DNA from: Blautia hominis
GTDB lineage: Bacteria; Bacillota; Clostridia; Lachnospirales; Lachnospiraceae
Direction: 5' to 3'
Assembly: GCA_002270465.1 (NCBI GenBank)
Contig: NQOF01000005.1
Coordinates: 186,001-250,000, forward strand
Length of the DNA stretch: 64,000 nucleotides
Part shown: piece by piece, positions 56,169 to 64,000 of the stretch
How the letters are laid out: each line of letters begins with the position of its first letter
Numbering within the stretch: the first letter of the stretch is position 1
Position numbers and translations under genes: made by a program
The notes under the pieces: generated by a model
Database searches by the model: none
What the model saw: the letters and a program-made list of their open reading frames with translations, nothing else
What the model was told of the DNA's origin: nothing

Positions 56169-57048
56169 TCCACCATTCCACCAATACCAGGATCACACTC
56201 ACTGCAATTGCCATCAAAACCGCTGCAGCACTCATTTTTTGTATATCCAGCTTTGTAAACCAGTTGTTGAACAAATGCTGCAGCATATATATACTTTCAT
56301 GGGGATAATCCCCTGCGATCAGATACGCCTCCCGGAACACCCGGAACGCATTCACAAAGGACAGGACCCCAATGAGAAAGACACTGCTTTTCATCTGCGG
56401 CAGCGTAATATAGCGAAAGCACTGAAATGCACCGGCGCCGCTGACTCTGGCCGCCTCGTACTGTTCCTCCCCAATAGCGGACAGAGCTGCGATCCACAGT
56501 ACAATATCGTACCCCATATTTTTCCATAAGTAAGAACCCACCAAGATCCAAAAAGCGTACCCCGTATTCATCCAGTCCTGCCCTGTCAGATGCAGTGTTT
56601 CCAAGATCTGATTGACCACGCCCTTCTGGTCAAACAAAAGTTTCCAGAAGACAACAACCGACGCCACAGGGATTGCCATGGGCAGGAGAAATCCTGCCCG
56701 CAGTATCCTGGCAAACCCGGTGATACTGTTTAGGAAAATAGCAGCCAGAAATGACAATCCCAGAAGCAGAGGCAGGCAGATGCAGAGAAAACGCACCGTA
56801 TTGCCAAGGGCCTGCCTAAAGGCACTGTTTTCCAGTACCTGCCTGTAATTATCCACCCCTACAAACAGTCCTCCCACTGCCTGGTAAAAGGAACGGCGTA
56901 TCACATCCCCGAAAGGCAGAAGGACGAAGACCAGCAGACCCAGCAGACTGGGAGCCAGAAATGCATATGCTGTTTTATTCTGACAAATAGGTGTCCATTT
57001 TCTGGACAATGGCTTTTGCCGCTTCCGCAGATGTCTCTGTACCCTCAT
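56143..57048 (-). CDS. ABC sugar permease, MalF type
   Basis: A 301-residue six-helix permease, EAA loop QYEAARVSGAGAFQCFRYITLPQMK. The start is taken at the ATG 57048 with GGAG 8 nt before; it overlaps the binding-protein gene by 74 bp in another frame. A frame open to 57081 also exists. It works with the MalG-type partner. No ATPase gene is in the operon. Confidence 0.9.
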   Translation of the reverse strand: MRVQRHLRKRQKPLSRKWTPICQNKTAYAFLAPSLLGLLVFVLLPFGDVIRRSFYQAVGGLFVGVDNYRQVLENSAFRQALGNTVRFLCICLPLLLGLSFLAAIFLNSITGFARILRAGFLLPMAIPVASVVVFWKLLFDQKGVVNQILETLHLTGQDWMNTGYAFWILVGSYLWKNMGYDIVLWIAALSAIGEEQYEAARVSGAGAFQCFRYITLPQMKSSVFLIGVLSFVNAFRVFREAYLIAGDYPHESIYMLQHLFNNWFTKLDIQKMSAAAVLMAIAVSVILVLVEWWNERQEDRG

Positions 57049-59230
57049 AACATTTCTCCATTTCCTCCAGGACCGTGTCAAACAAAGTCTGGTTTGGAAT
57101 AAACGGCTGATCCAGCGTGCGGATCAGATCCAGATAGGTCTGCACCGACTGTCCGTCAACATTTCCATACTCATCCATGACATCCTCCCCTGTTTTTGGA
57201 TCTTTATAGGAACTGCTAACCTTATCTTTCTGTGCTGCGTCCGTGTCTGCATATGCTATCATATTATTGAACGCACTCTCCGTAACAGGAAAACCGTCCC
57301 AGGTCTCACTGCCCTGCACATCATCAGACATCAGTGCTTTGATAAACAGTTCAGCCGTTTCCTGCTGTTTGGTTGACGCATTGATCCCTGCTATTGTATA
57401 TGGAACATAGTAATTTTTGACTGCCTTTGGTTCGATTCCCGCTTTCTTGATACTATAGACCGGATACATCATACTGCTGTATCCCTGCAGCTCACATAAC
57501 GTCACGTTCCCGTCTTCATAGCCGGTAAAATATCCTGCAGAGAAATATATATTCCGATCCTCCGTGTCTCCAGGATCATATCCATAAGCTTCTTCCAGAC
57601 TCTGTGTATCCATGTTTTTGCAGATCTGCAGATAGTCATCTATAAACTCTGCCATCTTCTCTTCATCAATGCTTCCATCCTCTTTTACAAGTTCCTCATA
57701 CATGACAGCAAGTAAAGTCTCTGCAGCATTGGTGTGTACGGTATCTCCCAGTACCTGCGCCTCCGGATTTTCACCCAGGTAAGAAGTCAGTGCCTCAATA
57801 CTCTCAAGCACCTTGCCGCTGTCATCCTTGGAAGCCATGACCGGCAGTCCCATACGGGCCGGAAGTCCGTAAACCTTTCCGTCTCTTTCCATAGCTGCTG
57901 CCACATTCTCCAGCATACCGCCGTCTTCTACCAGCTCCTCTTTCAGGCTGCTGATGTCCGCAAGAACTCCTTTTTCTATGTAGGAATCCACCGGCAGACT
58001 ATCTAAGATCAACACATCGGCTCCGTTTCCGCCCAAAAGTTCTGTATTCAGATTGCGGATATCATCGGAGCTTGGTTTTTCGTATTCTCCCACTGCATAG
58101 CTGTAATCTACCCTTACGTCAGGATTCTGGGTCTGGAACAGACTGATGGCCTGCTGTACGGTCTTATTTTCTTTTAGCCCATAGACCGTAAGCGTGTTAT
58201 CCGCTGAGACCGGCATATCCTTATTGTAAGTATAGCGGGCCATGAACAGGCCTCCTTTATCGTACTCATTATATAGAGCATAAAACTCATCATCATCCCC
58301 GCTAAAGAATGATACAACGCTAATTCCCGTAGCTCCCATCTTTCCATAGGAACCGTCAAGCAGGGTCTCCATAAGATCCCCTGTCTCCTGGAAACGTACA
58401 ATCCCGCCTTCCGTCAGACAGTACCATGTTCCGTCGGCACCTGGGGCAAGGTTAAAGGATTCTCCTTTTTTTGTAAGCGCTGCACTGCCTGTCTCCGAAT
58501 AATCATCTGTGTTATAAAAAGTAATACTTTTTCCATCTTTTGCTGTCACAGCCAGCCTGTTTTGTGAGGTGCCGATGGTGTTCTGGAAGTTTGACATCAT
58601 TGGTTCCATATCAGCAGAGAAGACTTTTTCTCCATCCTTATAGATTTCGGCTTGTCCTGTACTGCCGTTTGCCACACACAGACTTCCGTCTGCCAGTGCG
58701 TCCACATCAGTAACATTAGCAGCATAACCATTTTCATCAGCCTTTGTAAGGTTTTCAGGGGTAACATCTTCCCATGTATCGCTATCCTGGGTATTCTTAA
58801 ATATATGCCCTCCATAGGGCATCGCTTCCGTTGGGTTTGTCGGTGTCCCCATTGCGTACACACTCCCATCCTGCCCATACCCCAGATAATTCAGAAAAAA
58901 ATCAGAGCCCATGGCAGTCAATCCCGCGTCCTCCTGGGCCTCTGACCATTGTCCATCCTGATATTGATAGGAATAATATTTTGTACCCGAATCCTGGCTG
59001 GCGCCCGAAGTATACAAATGGAGTATCCCATCCTTTTTATATGCACCCAGAGGGGTTTCCCCGTCCTGTACAGGCGGCTTTAAATCCTCTTCCACATAGC
59101 GCCCCATAGCTTTTTCCTGGTCATCTTTCTTTCCGCTGCCTGTTTCCTTTTTTTGGTCTCCGCATCCGGACATCAGTCCTGCAGCCAGTACAAGACCCAT
59201 CCCTGCGGCCAGTATTTTTCTCCATTTCAT
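56975..59230 (-). CDS. Solute-binding lipoprotein fused to an N-terminal propeller-like domain
   Basis: A 751-residue lipoprotein (signal peptide ending GLMSGC). Residues about 45-350 hold repeated blade-like segments (DGSVYAMGTP, DGSLCVANG, DGKSITFYN, DGTWYCLTEGG) that look like a beta-propeller. From about residue 355 (LTVYGLKENKTVQQAISLFQ) a family-1 extracellular solute-binding domain runs to the C-terminus. Ordinary sugar receptors are about 430 residues, so the extra domain nearly doubles the size. It is first in an operon with two sugar permeases, an HlyD-like adaptor and a MacB-like protein. Ligand unknown. Confidence 0.85.
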   Translation of the reverse strand: MKWRKILAAGMGLVLAAGLMSGCGDQKKETGSGKKDDQEKAMGRYVEEDLKPPVQDGETPLGAYKKDGILHLYTSGASQDSGTKYYSYQYQDGQWSEAQEDAGLTAMGSDFFLNYLGYGQDGSVYAMGTPTNPTEAMPYGGHIFKNTQDSDTWEDVTPENLTKADENGYAANVTDVDALADGSLCVANGSTGQAEIYKDGEKVFSADMEPMMSNFQNTIGTSQNRLAVTAKDGKSITFYNTDDYSETGSAALTKKGESFNLAPGADGTWYCLTEGGIVRFQETGDLMETLLDGSYGKMGATGISVVSFFSGDDDEFYALYNEYDKGGLFMARYTYNKDMPVSADNTLTVYGLKENKTVQQAISLFQTQNPDVRVDYSYAVGEYEKPSSDDIRNLNTELLGGNGADVLILDSLPVDSYIEKGVLADISSLKEELVEDGGMLENVAAAMERDGKVYGLPARMGLPVMASKDDSGKVLESIEALTSYLGENPEAQVLGDTVHTNAAETLLAVMYEELVKEDGSIDEEKMAEFIDDYLQICKNMDTQSLEEAYGYDPGDTEDRNIYFSAGYFTGYEDGNVTLCELQGYSSMMYPVYSIKKAGIEPKAVKNYYVPYTIAGINASTKQQETAELFIKALMSDDVQGSETWDGFPVTESAFNNMIAYADTDAAQKDKVSSSYKDPKTGEDVMDEYGNVDGQSVQTYLDLIRTLDQPFIPNQTLFDTVLEEMEKCYEGTETSAEAAKAIVQKMDTYLSE

Positions 59231-59361
59231 TTATGATAACTCCTCTCTGCCGGTGCTTCCGGCCCCTTCATCTACCAGAATACCAGGAAAATCTCAAAAA
59301 GACTTTTAAGAACCCCAGGAATTTTTAAAGATTTTTTTGAGAAATGAATGGTATAATAATG

Positions 59362-59495
59362 GTAACTATTCAGTAGGTCTGCCCATTCACTGCGCTGACC
59401 GTAAAAAAGCATTCCGCAGCCAAGCAAAAATCCCATCGCCAAAGGCGATTCTGCATGGATCTTTGCCTGTAACTGTGAAGGTACTGAACAGTTAC
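59362..59495. mobile_element. Family B MITE-like element (B5)
   Basis: 134 bp. Ends GTAACTATTCAGTA and (inverted) GTAACTGTTCAGTA. Exact 8-bp duplication TAATAATG at 59354-59361 and 59496-59503. It sits in the 395-bp divergent gap between the binding-protein operon and the response regulator, which also holds A4 and an inverted repeat. Confidence 0.92.
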
Positions 59496-59513
59496 TAATA
59501 ATGTTATTGTTGG

Positions 59514-59548
59514 CAGAACTGCGCTTTTTGCGGGTCTTTGAATAGTAA
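59514..59548. repeat. Family A terminal fragment (A4)
   Basis: About 35 bp matching the end of family A (CAGAACTGCG, TTTTTGC, then TGAATAGTAAT). It lies 10 bp from the B5 duplication, so this gap has been hit by both families. Confidence 0.6.
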
Positions 59549-59555
59549 TATACCA

Positions 59556-59605
59556 ATTGCAGCAAGATAAAAATGTATGTAATAATGGAAAATGATTGCT
59601 GCAAT
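59556..59605. promoter_or_regulatory. Inverted repeat upstream of the response regulator
   Basis: Perfect 10-bp arms ATTGCAGCAA (59556-59565) and TTGCTGCAAT (59596-59605), 30-bp spacer containing AT-rich DNA where the promoter is expected, 20 bp before the RR start. It is a possible operator pair or a stem in the leader. Confidence 0.45.
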
Positions 59606-59625
59606 AAAGAAAGGAATTATTTTTA

Positions 59626-60306
59626 ATGCGGATTTTATTGATAGAGGATGACCAGGAACTTTGCCATGTGCTGAAAATTTCTTTAGAAAAAGCGGGATAC
59701 CAGACAGATATCTGCCTGACCGGAGCAGACGCGCTTTATTATGCACTGCAGCCTGTCTACAACTTGATCATTTTAGACCGGATGCTGCCGGGAATGGATG
59801 GGCTGTCTCTTCTAAAACTCATAAGAAGTAATGAGATCACTACCCCCGTCATCCTGGCAACAGCCATAGATGCAGTGCCGGAAAGGATTGCAGGGTTGGA
59901 CTGCGGAGCCGATGATTATATTGTAAAGCCATATGACATTGAAGAGCTGATGGCCCGTATCCGTGCACTGGTCAGACGCCCCCAGCCGATTGAAGACCAC
60001 CGGAATATGGAATACGGAGATCTGGTGTACAATACCACAACACTGAAGCTGACCTGCGGGGCCTATACCCAGCAGCTTTCCCGCAGGGAATCCATGCTGA
60101 TGGAGTATTTTATGCAGAACCCGGAGCAGACTATTTCCAGGCAAATGCTGTATTCCAGGGTATGGGGACCTGACGGGGAGGTGGAGGACGGAAATCTGGA
60201 TACTTATATTTATTATCTCCGCAAAATACTGAAAAAACTGAAAAGCCGTGTCCAGGTCGCAACCGCACACGGCATCGGTTACCGATTGGAGTGTCCGCCA
60301 TGCTGA
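59626..60306 (+). CDS. OmpR/PhoB-family response regulator
   Basis: A 226-residue regulator. Receiver with E7-D8-D9, phosphoacceptor D51 (IILDRMLPGMDG), conserved VKPYD lysine. The C-terminal winged helix has QLSRRESMLMEYFMQNPEQTISR and YIYYLRKIL. AAAGGAA precedes the ATG. The kinase gene overlaps its 3' end by 7 bp. It is divergent from the propeller-fused receptor operon, which may be its target. Confidence 0.95.
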   Translation: MRILLIEDDQELCHVLKISLEKAGYQTDICLTGADALYYALQPVYNLIILDRMLPGMDGLSLLKLIRSNEITTPVILATAIDAVPERIAGLDCGADDYIVKPYDIEELMARIRALVRRPQPIEDHRNMEYGDLVYNTTTLKLTCGAYTQQLSRRESMLMEYFMQNPEQTISRQMLYSRVWGPDGEVEDGNLDTYIYYLRKILKKLKSRVQVATAHGIGYRLECPPC

Positions 60307-61616
60307 CTACCTTCCGCAGACGTCTGACCCTGCTCTTTGCAGGAACCACCAGCCTGATCCTGACTGTCATTTTCCTGATCGTCTGGGTATACCAGAACCA
60401 TCTGTACCAGGCCCAGCAGGAAAACCTGTTCCAGAACTATCTGCTGGAACTCTCCAATAAACTGGAGGCAGATATCAATTTCTCAGACAACTGGCTCGCT
60501 GTGATGGAGGCAGACAATAAGCTGATCATTCATATAGAAGAAAATACTATCCCCCTGTTTTTTCCCGGTTCCTGGGAACCCGCCACCAGCCGGCAAACAC
60601 TGATTGAAAAGGCTAAGAAGCAGGCATTGAATGAAAACGTGGATATCAGCCGCCGTCCGCTCTCCAACTCCATGCAGAAGACTTCCGTAATGCATATCCA
60701 AGGAGAAGTTGGGGACACCTATCAGGCAATCGTCATACAGATGCCCGGCAGCAGCGTTTACAAATCCCTGGTGCTGCTGCAGGATATCACAGAACTGGGG
60801 GAAAAGGGCCTTTCCCTTGGAGTCTTCTTTTTACTGCTGGACCTGGCCGGATTCGCGGCCCTTTATCTGACTGCCCGGCTGATTCTCGGGCGTGCTATGA
60901 AGCCTATTGCGGAATACCAGCAGAGACAGACAGACTTTATATCCGCCGCCTCCCATGAACTCCGTTCTCCCCTGTCTGTCATCCAGACCAGCGCCTCTGT
61001 CATAGAGGAGAATCCTGAGCAGGCAGCCTCCATGTCAGGCATTATACGGCGGGAATGCAGCCGGGCGGGAAAACTCATCCGTGACCTGCTGCTTCTGGCC
61101 TCCTCAGAATCGGGAACCCTCACAAAAAAACTGGAGGAAGTGGAGGCAGATGCCCTGCTGCTCAGGCTCTTTGAATCCTTCGAGACTGTATGCCGGCAAA
61201 AGGGCATTTCCCTGCAGCTTCATATGCCGGATGACATCCTGCCCCCTGTTCTCTCTGATCCGGCGTACTTATACCAGCTATTATCCATCCTGCTGGAAAA
61301 TGCCATGACTTACGGAAAACCCCTGTCAGGGGAGAAACCTGTGATCGAGCTGGCAGCCTGTCAGTCCGGACGCCACATCACCTTATCCGTCACAGACCAT
61401 GGACCGGGCATCCCGGATGACCAAAAAGAGGCTGTATTCCGTCGTTTTTACAAAACAGACCCCTCCCGCAGCAAGAAAGAACACTTCGGACTGGGGCTGT
61501 CCATTGCCAGTGAACTGGCCCATCAGTTAAAATGCCGTCTGATACTGCTGGATACTCCCGGCGGCGGCGCATGTTTTCAGATAAAACTCACAAAAACGGG
61601 AACCGGCAATCCCTAA
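60300..61616 (+). CDS. Sensor histidine kinase
   Basis: A 438-residue kinase. Helix 1 (about 8-31), a ~135-residue extracellular sensor, helix 2 (about 171-195), then HisKA with H219 in SAASHELRSPLSVIQ and an ATPase domain with LLENAMTYG, DHGPGIPDD and HFGLGLSIASELAHQL. No HAMP domain is evident between helix 2 and HisKA. The start is the ATG at 60300 (GGAG 8 nt before); an upstream GTG at 60291 would also be in frame. It forms a pair with the response regulator just upstream. Confidence 0.94.
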   Translation: MLTTFRRRLTLLFAGTTSLILTVIFLIVWVYQNHLYQAQQENLFQNYLLELSNKLEADINFSDNWLAVMEADNKLIIHIEENTIPLFFPGSWEPATSRQTLIEKAKKQALNENVDISRRPLSNSMQKTSVMHIQGEVGDTYQAIVIQMPGSSVYKSLVLLQDITELGEKGLSLGVFFLLLDLAGFAALYLTARLILGRAMKPIAEYQQRQTDFISAASHELRSPLSVIQTSASVIEENPEQAASMSGIIRRECSRAGKLIRDLLLLASSESGTLTKKLEEVEADALLLRLFESFETVCRQKGISLQLHMPDDILPPVLSDPAYLYQLLSILLENAMTYGKPLSGEKPVIELAACQSGRHITLSVTDHGPGIPDDQKEAVFRRFYKTDPSRSKKEHFGLGLSIASELAHQLKCRLILLDTPGGGACFQIKLTKTGTGNP

Positions 61617-61653
61617 AAGGTGCATCACACACCGAAATGCCGGTTCCCGTTTT
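61593..61653. terminator. Bidirectional terminator between convergent kinase genes
   Basis: Perfect 16-bp stem AAAACGGGAACCGGCA / TGCCGGTTCCCGTTTT (61593-61608, 61638-61653), about 29-nt loop, T-run on both strands. The left arm lies within the last codons of the sensor kinase gene. It stops the plus-strand kinase and the minus-strand hybrid kinase. Confidence 0.85.
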
Positions 61654-61672
61654 TCCGCGCCCGTTTGGCTGC

Positions 61673-64000
61673 TTAGCAAGATCCATGAGATTCCTCATGC
61701 AGGCCATGTTGTTCTGCTCTTCTACGGTCATTCACAGGAGCCAGCCATTTTTCCAAAATCTCATTGAGTTTTTGTATCATAATGGGCTTTGCCAGAAAGC
61801 CGCTGAAGCCTTGGGCCTGGAACATAGCCTGGGCACTGCTGGAAGCGTTGGCCGTAAGCGCCACCACAGGAACACTGCGGCCGCGCTGGTCTGGCAGGGT
61901 GCGTATCTTTTTCAGCGCCTCCGTGCCGTCCATACCGGGCATCATGTGGTCCATGAAGACTAGATCATATGTCCGGGCCAAAACAGCATCCACTGCCTCC
62001 TGGCCGGAGTGCGCACAGTCCACCTGCATTCCGTAAGGCTTCATCAGCTCCTCCGCGATCTCCAGGTTCAAAGCATTGTCATCCACCAGCAGAACCCTGG
62101 TATACGGATAACCGGAAAGGCTGTCCGGTGACGGCGCTGCCCCGGATGCAGGTCCGGTTTCTGCCAGCTTTTTCAGTAATGCCGGGCACTGTATCCCAAA
62201 GAGGGGCACAAACACAGTCAGATCCTGTGCCTGCTCTGACATCAGTGTATGTTCCTGTATTTTCAGCAGGGTTATCACAAATACACCCTCCGGTACCTTC
62301 CTGTGTGCCAGTCCGAGGACCGTGTTCCTGTCTGCCATGGCATATGGATACCTTCCGCTCTCCAACTCCTGTTCAAACTCTTCATATACCGCGCAGATCT
62401 TGTAGGGCACCTGCATACAGTTCAGACAGCCGGCATAATATTCCTCCATAAAAGGCTCCTCGTCTAATATGAGTACGCCCTTGTCCCTTGGATACTCCTG
62501 CTCCATAAGAGGCCTTCCGCCCCCATCCCTCTGCATGATACTGGCTGTAAACACAGAGCCTTTTCCATATTCGCTCTCCACCCGGATCTCTCCGTCCATC
62601 ATCCTGCACAGAGCACCGGTGATCACAAGACCCAATCCTGTACCTTCCCCGCTGCGGCTGTATTTGGTGTCGATCTGGCTGAAGCTGATGAATAGCTTGT
62701 CCATATCCTGTTTTCTGATACCAATCCCCGTGTCCTCTACTTTCATGGTAACCCGGGTCCTGTCGCCCTCCCGGCGGCAGCGGATCGTAAGCCGTATGTA
62801 CCCCTTTTCTGTAAATTTGACGGCATTTCCCACCAGATTCACTAAGATCTGTCTGACACGCGTAGCGTCCCCTGTAAGGCAGGCCGGCACGGATCGGTCC
62901 ACATCGATCAAAAAGCGGACCGGCTTATCCTCCAGTTTTATGGCAGCCATATACATCAGGTCATAGAGGATTTCCTCTGGTTTATATGCCTCACTTTGAA
63001 TCGTAAATTTCCCGGACTCTATTTTAGAAAAATCCAGAACATCATTGATGATGGCCAGCAGTCCTTTTCCCGAATTCAGGATACTGCGCACATACTCCTT
63101 CTGTTTCTCGTTCAGCGCGCTGCGCATCAAAAGCTCTCCCATGCCCACAATGGCATTCATGGGGGTCCGTATCTCATGGCTGATATTAGCAAGAAACTCT
63201 GACTTTGTCTCTGCCGCATGTCTCTGGCTCTGGGATACCGCCCACAGTACAGCCGCTGCTGCGAGAAGTGCCAGGAACACGATCCCGGCTGCAACACTGA
63301 TCGCTGCCAGTTCCCTGGTCAGAAGGTCTGTCTTGGCAGTAATGGCCTCTTTGGAGACAATATTGACAACTGTCCAGCCATTCATCCCCAGAGGACAATA
63401 ATAAGCATACCGGCTGGTCCCCAGCTGCTCATACAGGATCATGCCGGACTTCCCTGCCCTCATATCCGCCTCTGTGCGGGAAAGACTTGCTCCCTCCTTG
63501 ATCTTGGCATTCTGCAGGACACGGAAAAAATTGTTGTAATCCATACTCTTATTGTGAAGGACCAGATTGCCCTCTGTGTCTATGATATAGGAGTACCCTT
63601 CTCCCCCGTAGCTTTCTATCCCCAGCACTTCCTGAAGCCTGGATGCTTCCAGCATGGCAACCAGAACACCTGCCGGTTTCCCGGACCCATCCTTAAAGGG
63701 GACGCTCATCATAATACCGGATACTGCCCGGTTTGTGAGGATGTGTCTAACAAGACCGCTGATCTTGCTCTCTCCCTTCATTGCCGACTGAAAATAAGCC
63801 TCATGGGAGATATCTCCGTCCCTGGAAGCTTCTGTGGCCCACAGCATGCCGTCCGCCTCCGCGTATCCCACATAGGCAAACTTATGTCTCTTTGCCATAT
63901 CCTGCAGATAGGGCAGCCTTCTGTCCTCCGGTATGGCGAGCAGCGCATTTCCGGCTGTCTCCAGGGACACCTGGGTGTCCTGTACCACATTTTGTATATA
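61673..64000 (-). CDS. Hybrid sensor histidine kinase/response regulator, N-terminus outside the window
   Basis: At least 775 residues, open at the right edge; the true start lies beyond 64000. Order seen: extracellular Cache-like sensor (about 1-215, with SYIIDTEGNLVLHNK), membrane helix (about 230-252), HisKA with FLANISHEIRTPMNAIVGMG, HATPase (GDATRVRQILVNLVGNAVKF, DTGIGI, GTGLGLVITGALC), a weakly conserved middle receiver-like region (about 510-600), and a C-terminal REC domain with the phosphoacceptor in DLVFMDHMMPGMDG and KP near the end. It is a phosphorelay-type sensor, convergent with the two-component pair. Its output partner is not in the window. Confidence 0.93.
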   Translation of the reverse strand, partial: YIQNVVQDTQVSLETAGNALLAIPEDRRLPYLQDMAKRHKFAYVGYAEADGMLWATEASRDGDISHEAYFQSAMKGESKISGLVRHILTNRAVSGIMMSVPFKDGSGKPAGVLVAMLEASRLQEVLGIESYGGEGYSYIIDTEGNLVLHNKSMDYNNFFRVLQNAKIKEGASLSRTEADMRAGKSGMILYEQLGTSRYAYYCPLGMNGWTVVNIVSKEAITAKTDLLTRELAAISVAAGIVFLALLAAAAVLWAVSQSQRHAAETKSEFLANISHEIRTPMNAIVGMGELLMRSALNEKQKEYVRSILNSGKGLLAIINDVLDFSKIESGKFTIQSEAYKPEEILYDLMYMAAIKLEDKPVRFLIDVDRSVPACLTGDATRVRQILVNLVGNAVKFTEKGYIRLTIRCRREGDRTRVTMKVEDTGIGIRKQDMDKLFISFSQIDTKYSRSGEGTGLGLVITGALCRMMDGEIRVESEYGKGSVFTASIMQRDGGGRPLMEQEYPRDKGVLILDEEPFMEEYYAGCLNCMQVPYKICAVYEEFEQELESGRYPYAMADRNTVLGLAHRKVPEGVFVITLLKIQEHTLMSEQAQDLTVFVPLFGIQCPALLKKLAETGPASGAAPSPDSLSGYPYTRVLLVDDNALNLEIAEELMKPYGMQVDCAHSGQEAVDAVLARTYDLVFMDHMMPGMDGTEALKKIRTLPDQRGRSVPVVALTANASSSAQAMFQAQGFSGFLAKPIMIQKLNEILEKWLAPVNDRRRAEQHGLHEESHGSC

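Noticed and set aside
60130-60370. Minus-strand reading frames across the second two-component pair
   Set aside because: They mirror the response regulator and kinase coding sequence and have no domain of their own.

Overview
The window looks like a chromosomal segment of a low-to-mid GC Firmicute, most likely a gut Lachnospiraceae (Blautia/Lachnoclostridium-like). The support is strong AGGAGG ribosome-binding sites, consensus sigma-A promoters, PadR/HAAS operons, a DUF2975-XRE-DUF4173 unit, a PPi-type phosphofructokinase, and large sugar-uptake modules with LacI/GntR/AraC regulators. No rRNA, tRNA or CRISPR array was recognised. Both window edges cut genes: an MMPL transporter at the left and a hybrid histidine kinase at the right.

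Layout. 0-2.5 kb: an MMPL exporter operon (-) facing a TetR regulator and an amidohydrolase (+). 2.6-11.3 kb: a carbon-catabolism locus on the minus strand, reading TRAP transporter (dctP-dctQ-dctM), split transketolase, short-chain dehydrogenase, FadR-type regulator, PPi-dependent phosphofructokinase and class II aldolase. Transketolase, PPi-PFK and aldolase together can run a transaldolase-free sedoheptulose-bisphosphate pentose pathway. 11.4-16.9 kb: a two-component system with an FtsX-type ABC transporter, next to a decayed ECF sigma factor start. 17-25 kb: an AAA-ATPase/nuclease-like protein clipped by a small mobile element, decayed small genes, the DUF4173 unit, a GNAT enzyme, a coiled-coil surface protein, CarD and a cytidylate-kinase-like protein. 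25-32.4 kb: two MATE transporters, a URO-D-family protein with a LacI regulator, a DMT transporter and an M42 peptidase. 32.6-40.1 kb: a beta-galactosidase operon (LacI, LacZ, two permeases, sugar-binding protein). 40.5-44 kb: a fructoselysine-type operon (frlB, GntR, frlD, GntR). 44.2-49.4 kb: two PadR-controlled membrane-protein operons on either side of a group-2 sigma factor. 49.7-52.8 kb: AraC, MATE and a sugar O-acetyltransferase. 52.8-64 kb: an unusual operon of a propeller-fused solute-binding protein, two sugar permeases, an HlyD-like adaptor and a MacB-like protein, beside a two-component system and a large hybrid kinase.

The most striking cross-cutting signal is two families of small non-coding mobile elements scattered through the intergenic gaps. 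Family A is about 155-170 bp and family B about 130-134 bp. They share related terminal inverted repeats (G-T-T/A-ACTRTTCA) and are flanked by 8-bp target duplications that can be read directly. At least five copies have exact 8-bp duplications. One copy has removed the last seven codons of an ATPase gene. Others lie in 5' leaders or directly upstream of regulators, and their internal reading frames give neighbouring genes false N-terminal extensions. No transposase is encoded in the window, so they are MITE-like and mobilised in trans.
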